The notes below the pieces were generated by a model, which was not told the origin of the DNA, did not search any database, and saw nothing but the letters and a program-made list of their open reading frames with translations. From Paracoccaceae bacterium (lineage in GTDB: Bacteria; Pseudomonadota; Alphaproteobacteria; Rhodobacterales; Rhodobacteraceae), in assembly GCA_007121115.1 (NCBI GenBank), contig SKMI01000288.1:1-18851 (forward strand): a stretch of DNA of 18,851 nt, in the 5' to 3' direction. Each line of letters starts with the position of its first letter. Within the stretch, counting starts at the first letter, position 1. A program made the position numbers and the translations under genes. Shown one piece after another: positions 6,896-13,944 of this stretch.

Positions 6896-7996
6896 ATGGA
6901 CTGGCCACAAGACATTCCGGACGGGGCGCTGCCAGCGCAGGGCGTGCCAAAGGCGCGCGGTGCCGGGCTGAACATGGCCGGGCGGTTCGAACGGCACCGC
7001 CGCGCCGCGCTGGACGATGGCTGGGACCGGCCTGAGGACCCTGACCCCGCGCGCACCGAAATCCGTACCGAACGGGCGCGCAGCGTGATCTCGCGCAACA
7101 CCTCGCCCGACATTCCCTTCGACCGCTCGCTCAACCCCTACCGCGGCTGCGAACACGGCTGCATCTATTGCTACGCGCGGCCCGGCCACGCGCATCTGGG
7201 GCTCTCGCCCGGGCTGGAGTTCGAAACCCGCCTGATCGCCCGCCCTGATGCCGCCCGGGTGCTGGCGGCCGAGCTGCGCAAGCCCCGCTACCGTCCCGCG
7301 CCGCTCTGTCTCGGCAGCGCCACCGACCCCTACCAACCCGCCGAGGCCCGCCTGCGCATCACCCGCGCGGTGCTGGAAACCCTGGCGGATTTCGGGCATC
7401 CGGTGTCGGTTCAGACCCGCGGCACGCTGATCGAGCGCGACCTGGATATTCTGGGCCCCATGGCGGCGCTGGGGCTGGCGCAGGTCGGCGTGTCGCTGAC
7501 CACGCTGGACGCGGGGCTCTCGCGGCGGCTGGAGCCGCGCGCGCCTGCGCCGGCGCGGCGGCTGGCCACCATCACCGCGCTGGCGAACGCGGGCGTGCCG
7601 GTGCGGGTGATGGTTTCCCCCGTCATCCCCGGCCTGACCGATGCCGAGGTCGAACCGATCCTGCAGGCCGCCACGGATACCGGAGCGCGAGCGGCAAGCT
7701 GGGCGCTCCTGCGCCTGCCGCACGAGGTCGCGCCGCTGTTTCTGGACTGGCTGGACCGCCACGCGCCCGGGCGCCGCGACAAGGTGCTGAACCGACTGCG
7801 CGACGCCCATCGCGGCGCGCTCTACCGCGCCGAATTCGGCCACCGCACGCGCGGCAGCGGGGTGGTGGCCGACCTGCTGGCCCAACGCTTCCGCGCCGCC
7901 ACGCGGCGGCTGGGGTTGGATGGCGGGCTGCCGCCGCTCGACTGCACCCGCTTCGCTCCGCCACCGCGGCCGGGGGACCAGCTCAGTCTGTTCTGA
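6896..7996 (+). CDS. PA0069/Rv2578c family radical SAM protein (SplB-like)
   Basis: Protein of 366 aa from the ATG at 6896. The family N-terminal signature KARGAG...GRFERHRR...DDGW is present at 19-43, followed by SPDIPFDRSLNPYRGCEHGCIYCYARP with the radical SAM cluster cysteines C85-x3-C89-x2-C92, then LCLGSATDPYQPAE and QTRGTLIERDLD typical of the SplB/PA0069 group. These enzymes use a 4Fe-4S cluster and S-adenosylmethionine to form a radical. The family is related to spore photoproduct lyase, but its own substrate is not established, so DNA repair is a suggestion only. An in-frame ATG at 6878 (MFLLTPM) lies inside the -10 and is less likely; neither start has a clear Shine-Dalgarno, so a short-leader mRNA is possible. 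Convergent with the alpha/beta hydrolase. Confidence 0.9.
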   Translation: MDWPQDIPDGALPAQGVPKARGAGLNMAGRFERHRRAALDDGWDRPEDPDPARTEIRTERARSVISRNTSPDIPFDRSLNPYRGCEHGCIYCYARPGHAHLGLSPGLEFETRLIARPDAARVLAAELRKPRYRPAPLCLGSATDPYQPAEARLRITRAVLETLADFGHPVSVQTRGTLIERDLDILGPMAALGLAQVGVSLTTLDAGLSRRLEPRAPAPARRLATITALANAGVPVRVMVSPVIPGLTDAEVEPILQAATDTGARAASWALLRLPHEVAPLFLDWLDRHAPGRRDKVLNRLRDAHRGALYRAEFGHRTRGSGVVADLLAQRFRAATRRLGLDGGLPPLDCTRFAPPPRPGDQLSLF

Positions 7997-8023
7997 CGCT
8001 GCACCGGATGATGGACCGCACAA

Positions 8024-8112
8024 AGCGCCCCCTCAGCGCCCCGCCCGCCCGCCCATGGCGCTTCGGGGGCGCTGTCCGGCGCGCAAGCGCGCCGGACTGG
8101 GAAACCGGTTTC
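8024..8112. terminator. Stacked inverted repeats between convergent genes (likely bidirectional terminator)
   Basis: Three consecutive dyads fill most of the 126-bp gap. (1) AGCGCCCCC (8024-8032) with GGGGGCGCT (8065-8073), continued after a TC/TC internal loop by AGCGCC (8035-8040) with GGCGCT (8057-8062). (2) GTCCGGCGCGC (8074-8084) with GCGCGCCGGAC (8087-8097), 11 bp around AA. (3) The 12-bp palindrome GAAACCGGTTTC (8101-8112), just before a short T-rich stretch on the plus strand. Stable structures at convergent 3' ends fit a shared terminator. Confidence 0.6.
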
Positions 8113-8122
8113 ATGTTTCTTG

Positions 8123-8932
8123 TCAGCGCTCTGCCGTGATCCCTTCAACGGCACGGCGCATGGCTGCGGTGAACGCGGTCCGGTCGTAAAGGTCATTGTG
8201 CCCCGCGCCCTCGATCACCGCGTCCAGCACCAGCCGGGGCGCAATATCGCGCAGCGGCGCGGTGCGCTCGGGCGGGATGATGGTATCGCGTTCGGCGGCA
8301 ATGATCGCCACCGGGGCGGCGACGCGGGCCAGATCGGTCGCCACCTCCATCCGATGGCGCAGCAGCCAACGGACCGGCGCCCAGGGATAATGCCCCTGCG
8401 CGAGCGCGTGCATGGAATCGAAAGGTGTGACCATCACCAGCCCCGCCAGCGACCGCTCGGCCGCCAGATGCGTTGCAGGTCCCGCGCCGAGGCTCAGCCC
8501 CACCGCCACCACCGCGTCGGCGTCCCCACCCGATTCCAGCGCGTCATGCACCGCCACCGCATCCGACAGGAGCGCCGCCGCCGAAGGCCGCCCCTCGGAC
8601 GGGCCGTAACCGCGGTAATGGAAGACCACCACCCGGTGCCCCGGAAGCTGACCGCGCAGGAACAGCGCCAGCGCGTCAGCGGGCCAGGCGTTGCCGCCAA
8701 AGCCCAGCACCACCGGCAGGTCCGGGTCCGCACCGGGCAGGTCGATCCCCGCCAGTGTCACCCCGTCCGGGCGCGTGACCTCCAGCCTGCGCGCCTCGGC
8801 GGGCAGCGCCGCCTCCGACCCCGGCATGGCCCAGCGCGGAAAGATCAGCGCCGTCTGCGCCAGCGCCAGCAACGCCACCACGCCCGCGTAGAGCACCGCG
8901 ACGCTTAACAGCAGTTTCAGAAGCGTGTTCAT
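8123..8932 (-). CDS. Membrane-anchored alpha/beta hydrolase (BEM46/ABHD13-like)
   Basis: Protein of 269 aa from the ATG at 8932; an upstream in-frame ATG at 8953 has no ribosome-binding site. Residues 5-28 form one hydrophobic helix with a short N-terminus, so it is probably an inner-membrane-anchored enzyme facing the periplasm. The fold markers are present: GFGGNA at 78-82 (oxyanion region), FHYRGYGPSEG (104-114), nucleophile Ser147 in GLSLG, acid Asp216 in AAERDTIIP and His245 in GAGHNDL. The layout resembles the BEM46/ABHD13 family of serine hydrolases, whose natural substrates are mostly unknown. It follows trpE by 39 bases on the same strand, where the rest of the trp genes might be expected, and has no evident link to tryptophan. 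Esterase or thioesterase activity is likely but unproven. Confidence 0.85.
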   Translation of the reverse strand: MNTLLKLLLSVAVLYAGVVALLALAQTALIFPRWAMPGSEAALPAEARRLEVTRPDGVTLAGIDLPGADPDLPVVLGFGGNAWPADALALFLRGQLPGHRVVVFHYRGYGPSEGRPSAAALLSDAVAVHDALESGGDADAVVAVGLSLGAGPATHLAAERSLAGLVMVTPFDSMHALAQGHYPWAPVRWLLRHRMEVATDLARVAAPVAIIAAERDTIIPPERTAPLRDIAPRLVLDAVIEGAGHNDLYDRTAFTAAMRRAVEGITAER

Positions 8933-8971
8933 GGCCTTTCCCGGTGCAATCATGCGCCCCGGAGGTGCGCG

Positions 8972-10498
8972 TCAACGGTTCCCGCCGCCCGTGAAGCGCC
9001 CGGCCTCCTCGGCGGCGCGGCGCAGCGCGCGGGACTTGTTCACCGTTTCCTGATACTCGGCCTCGGGGTCGCTGTCATGAACCACGCCGCCCCCGGCCTG
9101 GATATGCAGCAGCCCGTCGCGCACCACCGCGGTGCGCAGGCAGATGCACATGTCCATCTCGCCATTGGCGGCGAAATACCCCGCACCGCCGCCATAGACG
9201 CCGCGCTTTTCCGGCTCCAGCTCGTCGATGATCTCCATCGCGCGGACCTTGGGCGCGCCCGAGACCGTGCCCGCCGGAAGCCCCGCCAGCAGCGCCGAAA
9301 GCGCGTCATGTTCGGGCGCGATCTCGCCCACCACATTGGACACGATGTGCATCACATGGCTGTAGCGCTCGATGATGAACTCTTCCGTGGGGCGCACGGT
9401 GCCGATCTTCGCCACCCGCCCAACATCGTTGCGGCCCAGGTCGAGCAGCATCAGATGCTCGGCCAGTTCCTTTTCGTCGGCCAGCAGGTCGGCCTCCAGC
9501 GCGCGGTCTTCCTCGGGGGTCGCCCCGCGCGGGCGGGTGCCGGCGATAGGGCGGACCGTCACCTCGCCCTCGCGCAGCCGGACCAGGATCTCGGGGCTGG
9601 CGCCGACGATCTGGAACCCTGCGCCAGGGCTGCCGAAATCGAAATAGAACATGAAGGGCGAGGGGTTGGTGCGCCGCAGCGAGCGGTAGAGCGCGAAGGG
9701 TGGCAGCGTGAAATCCTGCGTCCAACGCTGCGAGGGGACAACCTGAAAGATATCGCCCGCGCGGATGTAGTCCTTCGCTTTCGCCACGGCGGCCAGATAA
9801 TCGGGCTTGGCGAAGTTCGAGCGCATCTCGCCCACCGGTGCGGCATCGCCGATGTCGCGCGCTGCCCCCGAGACCGCGCGGTCCAGATCACGCACCGCGT
9901 CCATCACCCGCTCGCCCGCCTGGGCATAGGCCGCCCGCGCCGACAGCCCCGAGCCGATCCAGGCCGGCGCGACCACGATCACCTCGCCCTTCACCCCGTC
10001 GAGGACCGCCACCACCGACGGCCGCAGCATCCGCGCGTCCGGCACGCCGATGGGGTCCGGGTTCACGTTCGGCAGATGCTCCACCAGCCGGATCATGTCA
10101 TAGCCCAGATAGCCGTAAAGCCCTGCGGCAGCGGCGGGCAGGTCCGGGGGCATGGTGATCCGGCTTTCGGCCAGGAGCGCACGCAGGCTGTCCAGCGGCG
10201 CGGCGTCCTCGGGGACAAACGCCTCGGTATCAAACCGCGCGGTGCGGTTCAGCCGCGCCCGATCGCCGTGACATTCCCAGATCAGATCCGGCTTCAGCCC
10301 GATGATCGAATAGCGGCCCCGAACCTCGCCCCCGGTCACCGATTCGAGCATGAAACTGTCGCGCGACCCGCCCGCCAGCTTCAGATAGAGCGAAACCGGC
10401 GTGTCCAGATCGGCGGCCAGGCGGGCGTGGACAAGCTGGTTCTCGCCCCGCGCCCAGCCGGCCTCGAATGTGGCGAAATCGGGGGTCAGCGAGGCCAT
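8972..10498 (-). CDS. trpE: Anthranilate synthase component I
   Basis: Protein of 508 aa, full length. The N-terminal regulatory region has the tryptophan-site motif MLES (50-53, usual form LLES). The chorismate-binding domain contains PIAGTRPRG (317-325), HLMLLDLGRND (348-358), GTVSGAPK (410-417) and QAGGGVVHDS (467-476). These assign TrpE rather than isochorismate or aminodeoxychorismate synthase. With TrpG it converts chorismate and glutamine (or ammonia) to anthranilate, the first step of tryptophan synthesis, and is normally feedback-inhibited by tryptophan. It starts 12 bases after the ppiD-like stop with only a weak ribosome-binding site, suggesting co-transcription or coupling. The partner trpG and trpD/trpC are not in the window; the next gene is an unrelated hydrolase. 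No tryptophan-rich leader peptide was seen upstream. Confidence 0.96.
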   Translation of the reverse strand: MASLTPDFATFEAGWARGENQLVHARLAADLDTPVSLYLKLAGGSRDSFMLESVTGGEVRGRYSIIGLKPDLIWECHGDRARLNRTARFDTEAFVPEDAAPLDSLRALLAESRITMPPDLPAAAAGLYGYLGYDMIRLVEHLPNVNPDPIGVPDARMLRPSVVAVLDGVKGEVIVVAPAWIGSGLSARAAYAQAGERVMDAVRDLDRAVSGAARDIGDAAPVGEMRSNFAKPDYLAAVAKAKDYIRAGDIFQVVPSQRWTQDFTLPPFALYRSLRRTNPSPFMFYFDFGSPGAGFQIVGASPEILVRLREGEVTVRPIAGTRPRGATPEEDRALEADLLADEKELAEHLMLLDLGRNDVGRVAKIGTVRPTEEFIIERYSHVMHIVSNVVGEIAPEHDALSALLAGLPAGTVSGAPKVRAMEIIDELEPEKRGVYGGGAGYFAANGEMDMCICLRTAVVRDGLLHIQAGGGVVHDSDPEAEYQETVNKSRALRRAAEEAGRFTGGGNR

Positions 10499-10510
10499 GC
10501 GCGGGTCCGG

Positions 10511-12361
10511 TTACTGGAACTGCGCGTGCACGGCATCGATCACCGACTGGTTCAGCCGCACGTCCGTTTCATTCTGCAGCGCGGTGACGTAATAGGCGAA
10601 CACATCCTGCGCGAGGGACTGTTCCAGTTGCTGCGCGATGGTATTTTCCAGCCGGATCACGTCCGGGTCGTTGCGGTCCGGCCCGCTGACGGCCTCTACC
10701 ACGACAAGATGCAACTGGGCGCCATCGGTCATCGCGGCGGTACCGCCGGGGTCCAGTTCGAACGCCATGGAGACCAGATCGCGCGGCAGGTCCGGCAGGA
10801 AATCCGTGCGCACCAGCCCCTCGAACCGGGCGGGCGCGAAGCCCAGATCGTCGAAATCCTCGCCCTGCGCCAGACGGGTTTGCAACTCCTCGGCCTGCCG
10901 TTCCAGCCGGGCAGCGATCTCGGCCTCTTCCCAGGCGCTGATGACCTCTTCGCGGACCGCGTCCAGCGGCTGCGGCTCAGCGGGCAGTTCCTCGATCAGT
11001 TCCACGGCGAACAGCCCGCCGTTGTCGAGGATCTCGATCTCGGGGAAATCGCCCGCCTGCACGCGGCGCGCGGCCTCGCGGAATTCGGCGTTGGCGGCGA
11101 TCCCCTGGGGGTCTTCCTCGTCGCGCCAGTCGATCACCCCGCCCTGCATCTCGGTTTCCGCCGCCAGATCGGCCACGCTGGCGCCACCGGCCAACAGGTC
11201 CTCGTAATCGTCCAGTTGCTGCGACAGGACGCGCGCGGCCATGTCGGCGCCAAGCTCGTCGCGCAACTGCGAACGCGCCTGCTCGAAGGTGGTTTCCTGC
11301 GCGGGAAGGATGGCGTTGACCCGGAACAGCGCCGGGCCGAGCGAGGTTTCGACCGGCCCGGCCACCCCGGCGCCGTCCAGCGCGAAGACCTCGGCCCCTG
11401 CCGCGCCCAGATCGGCGGCGGTCACATCGCCCATGTCGGTGTCTTCCAGCTCCAGCCCGCGCTCGGCGACCAGGTCCTCGAAGCTCGCCTCGCCCGCGTC
11501 CAGCCGCGCGCGGGCAGCCTCGGCGGCGGCCTCGTCGCGGTAGACCAGCCGCTCGACCAACCGACGTTCGGGGCGCTGGAACTCGCTGGCGCGGCGGTCG
11601 TATTCCTCGCGCAGGGCATCCTCGTCGATGTCGAGCGTATCGAGCAGCATCGCCGGGGTCAGATGCGCATATTGCAGCCGCTTGCCCGCGGGCAGGGTGA
11701 AGCGGTCGATGTTGTCCTCGTGGAACCGCTCCAGATCGGTTTCGGTGGGCGCAGGGACAGGGGTGTCCAGATCGAAGCGACCCAGCGTGAGCACGGCGAA
11801 ATCGCGCCGCTCGCCCGCAAATTCCAGGATCAGGTCGCGCTGCGCCAGGGGCGCGGTCGCCCCCGAGACCACGGCAGCCTGCAGGATGCCGCGCGCGGCA
11901 TCGGCGCGGAGTTGCTCCTCGAAGTCGGATTCCGAGAGGTTCGCGTTCTGCAGCGCAAAGCGATAGGATTCGCGGTCGAAGCTTCCGTCCAGCCCCTGAA
12001 AGGCCGTGATCGCGAGGATCTCGCGCTGCACGGTCCCGTCGCCAACCGAAATGCCACGGCTTGCGGCCTCGTCGTCGAGCGTGGCGCGCATGACCATCTG
12101 TTGCAGCACCTCGCGGTCCAGCCCGAACATCTGCGCCTGCTGGAAGGTCACCGCCTGGCCCATCTGTTGCGTCAGGGCGCGCAGTTCTTCCTGCAGGGCG
12201 CGGGCGTATTCGTCGGTCGAGATATCGCGGTCGCCGACCTTGCCGATGCTGCGCGCCGAGGTGCCGAAGCCCTCGACCCCGAAACCGGCCATGGCCACGA
12301 TCAGCAGGAGCAGCAGGAAACCGCCGCCGATCTTGGTGGCCGTGCTGGTTTTCTTCGCCAT
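10511..12361 (-). CDS. ppiD: PpiD/SurA-like peptidyl-prolyl isomerase, periplasmic foldase
   Basis: Protein of 616 aa from the ATG at 12361, which has GGGAGG 7 bases upstream; the longer frame to 12457 lacks such a site. Layout: short basic N-terminus (MAKKTSTATK), one membrane helix (about 13-28), a SurA/PpiD-type chaperone region (about 35-200), a parvulin-like domain (about 245-360, GEASFEDLVAERG and the following LG...FALDGAGVAGPVETSLGPALFRV), and a second acidic helical region to the end. This is the architecture of PpiD, an inner-membrane chaperone at the periplasmic exit of the Sec translocon. The parvulin part is poorly conserved, so isomerase activity is doubtful and chaperone function more likely. 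In Rhodobacterales such a gene commonly precedes trpE, as here. Confidence 0.88.
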   Translation of the reverse strand: MAKKTSTATKIGGGFLLLLLIVAMAGFGVEGFGTSARSIGKVGDRDISTDEYARALQEELRALTQQMGQAVTFQQAQMFGLDREVLQQMVMRATLDDEAASRGISVGDGTVQREILAITAFQGLDGSFDRESYRFALQNANLSESDFEEQLRADAARGILQAAVVSGATAPLAQRDLILEFAGERRDFAVLTLGRFDLDTPVPAPTETDLERFHEDNIDRFTLPAGKRLQYAHLTPAMLLDTLDIDEDALREEYDRRASEFQRPERRLVERLVYRDEAAAEAARARLDAGEASFEDLVAERGLELEDTDMGDVTAADLGAAGAEVFALDGAGVAGPVETSLGPALFRVNAILPAQETTFEQARSQLRDELGADMAARVLSQQLDDYEDLLAGGASVADLAAETEMQGGVIDWRDEEDPQGIAANAEFREAARRVQAGDFPEIEILDNGGLFAVELIEELPAEPQPLDAVREEVISAWEEAEIAARLERQAEELQTRLAQGEDFDDLGFAPARFEGLVRTDFLPDLPRDLVSMAFELDPGGTAAMTDGAQLHLVVVEAVSGPDRNDPDVIRLENTIAQQLEQSLAQDVFAYYVTALQNETDVRLNQSVIDAVHAQFQ

Positions 12362-12470
12362 GTCGCGCCTCCCGTATGCGGTTGGGCGGATGGAGCGCGC
12401 CGCCCGCCGCTTGCACCGCGTGTCTAAGGAAAGCCATGGACGGGGGCAAGCGCTCATGGCGGCGCTGACA

Positions 12471-12508
12471 GGGGCGTTACGGTGGCGTTACGGTGGCGTG
12501 ACCGCCCC
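12471..12508. repeat. 11-bp tandem repeat flanked by an inverted 6-mer, upstream of ppiD
   Basis: GGCGTTACGGT occurs at 12473-12483 and 12484-12494, followed by a partial third unit GGCGTGACC (12495-12503). The block is bracketed by GGGGCG (12471-12476) and its complement CGCCCC (12503-12508). The 11-bp period is about one helical turn, as expected for side-by-side protein sites. It lies 110 bp upstream of the ppiD-like start in the 213-bp gap after the thiolase gene; no clear promoter was recognised there. Confidence 0.5.
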
Positions 12509-12549
12509 TGCCCAAGAGCCATGCTCCATCGTCAACGGCGCGCCGACAG

Positions 12550-12579
12550 CGCGCTCAGATGGCAGGCGACGCGCTCAGA
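12550..12579. repeat. 10-bp direct repeat at the thiolase stop
   Basis: CGCGCTCAGA is present exactly at 12550-12559 and 12570-12579, a period of 20 bp. The right copy contains the thiolase stop codon (12575-12577), so the left copy looks like a partial duplication of the gene end. Confidence 0.45.
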
Positions 12580-13750
12580 CCCGCTCGAGCGCCAGCGCAA
12601 TCCCCTGCCCGCCACCGATACACATGGTCACCAGCGCGCGCTTGCCGCCGGTGCGTTCCAACTCGTAAAGCGCCTTGATGGTGATGATCGCACCCGTGGC
12701 GCCGACCGGATGGCCCAGCGCGATGGCGCCCCCGTTGGGGTTGACCTTGTCGGCGTCAAACCCCAGCGCGCGGCTGACCGCGAGTGCCTGCGCGGCAAAG
12801 GCCTCATTCGATTCGATCACGTCGAAATCCTCGACCGACAGCCCGGTGCGGGCGCACAACGCCTGCACCGCCGGGACCGGGCCGATGCCCATGACATCGG
12901 GGCGCACACCCGCGTGGGCATAGCCCAGCACCCGGGCGCGCGGGCTCAAACCCGCCGCCTCCGCGGCCTCGGCCCGCGCCAGGACCAGCGCCGCCGCCCC
13001 GTCGTTGATCCCGCTCGCGTTCCCGGCGGTCACCGTTCCGTCCTTCTGGAACACCGTGCGCAGCCCGGCCAACGCTTCGGGCGTGGTCGCCTTGGGATGC
13101 TCGTCGCGCGCGAATTCGACCTCGCCCTTGCGGGTCTTCAGCGTCACCGGGACAATCTGGCTGTCAAACCGCCCTTCCTCGATTGCCCGCGCCGCGCGGG
13201 TCTGGCTTTCGAGTGCAAAGGCGTCCTGATCCGCGCGCGTGATCTCGTGCTCGCGGGCCACGTTCTCGGCCGTCACCCCCATGTGCCCGGTCCCGAACGG
13301 ACAGGTCAGCGCCCCGGTCATCATGTCCAGCGCGCGCACATCGCCCATCTTCTGGCCCCCGCGCGCCGCCTGCAGGATATGCGGGCCGCGGCTCATGGTC
13401 TCGGAGCCGCCCGCCAGCGCGTAATCCGCATCCCCCAGCGCCAGCGCCTGCACCGCCGAGACAATCGCCTGCGCACCCGACCCGCAAAGCCGGTTCACGT
13501 TCATGGCCGGCGTGCTGTCGGGCACACCCGCCGCCATGGCCGCGCGGCGTGAAAGATACATGTCCGCCGGTTCCGTGTTGATGACATGGCCGAACACCAC
13601 ATGCCCCACCTGCGCGCCCTCGACCCCCGCGCGCTCCAGCGCCGCCCCGGCCGCCACCGCGCCCAGGTCGATGGCGCTGGTGCCTGCAAGGCTGCCGCCA
13701 AAGGTGCCGATGGCCGTGCGTGCACCGCTCAGAATGACGATTTCGTCCAT
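12575..13750 (-). CDS. Acetyl-CoA C-acyltransferase (BktB/PhaA-type thiolase)
   Basis: Protein of 391 aa, the usual thiolase length, from the ATG at 13750 with GAGGA about 8 bases upstream; the frame is open to 13801 but the family start is MDEIVILSGARTAIG. Catalytic residues are all present: Cys89 (NRLCGSG), the NEAFA loop at 315-319, His347 (ALGHPVG) and Cys377 (TMCIGGGQG). The stretch HVVFGHVINTEPADMYLSRRAA is closest to BktB-type enzymes as I remember them. The enzyme condenses two acyl-CoA units or cleaves 3-ketoacyl-CoA in the cytosol, feeding polyhydroxyalkanoate synthesis or serving in degradation. No phaB or phaC is next to it, so direction and pathway cannot be told from context. 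It lies between rnr and ppiD on the same strand with gaps of about 200 bp, likely its own unit. Confidence 0.93.
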   Translation of the reverse strand: MDEIVILSGARTAIGTFGGSLAGTSAIDLGAVAAGAALERAGVEGAQVGHVVFGHVINTEPADMYLSRRAAMAAGVPDSTPAMNVNRLCGSGAQAIVSAVQALALGDADYALAGGSETMSRGPHILQAARGGQKMGDVRALDMMTGALTCPFGTGHMGVTAENVAREHEITRADQDAFALESQTRAARAIEEGRFDSQIVPVTLKTRKGEVEFARDEHPKATTPEALAGLRTVFQKDGTVTAGNASGINDGAAALVLARAEAAEAAGLSPRARVLGYAHAGVRPDVMGIGPVPAVQALCARTGLSVEDFDVIESNEAFAAQALAVSRALGFDADKVNPNGGAIALGHPVGATGAIITIKALYELERTGGKRALVTMCIGGGQGIALALERV

Positions 13751-13854
13751 GATCCGTCCTCGCTCCCCTGTTTCACATTCCGCAGTGCAGCAAGCCCGCA
13801 AGCACAGGCACTGTCAAGCCATCCTTGCCCGGACACCGCGCATCTGACGGCGCA

Positions 13855-13923
13855 ACCGCGCGCGCAGCGCGCCCGGCCCAACGGGAGGAGGGGTGCGCAA
13901 GCGCCCCGACGACGGGCGGGAGC
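13855..13923. terminator. GC-rich hairpin cluster after rnr
   Basis: Downstream of rnr on the minus strand. It contains GCGCGC/GCGC runs at 13859-13872, a hairpin GGGTGCGC (13891-13898) with GCGCCCC (13901-13907) that has one bulged T, and CCCG (13905-13908) with CGGG (13913-13916). It may terminate rnr transcription. I have an impression that similar blocks recur in Rhodobacterales intergenic DNA, but cannot verify it. The rest of 13751-13944 shows nothing clear. Confidence 0.4.
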
Positions 13924-13944
13924 CACCCTTTGCCGGTGGACACC

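Noticed and set aside
9077..12427. A 1116-codon plus-strand open frame running antisense to trpE and ppiD
   Set aside because: It is the antisense shadow of two well-identified genes; GC-rich codon use removes stops on the other strand. The translation is low-complexity (His, Arg, Gln-rich) with no domain.
12362..12457. N-terminal extension of the PpiD-like protein to 12457
   Set aside because: The extension is Arg/Cys-rich and lacks a ribosome-binding site, while the ATG at 12361 has GGGAGG and starts right before the membrane helix.
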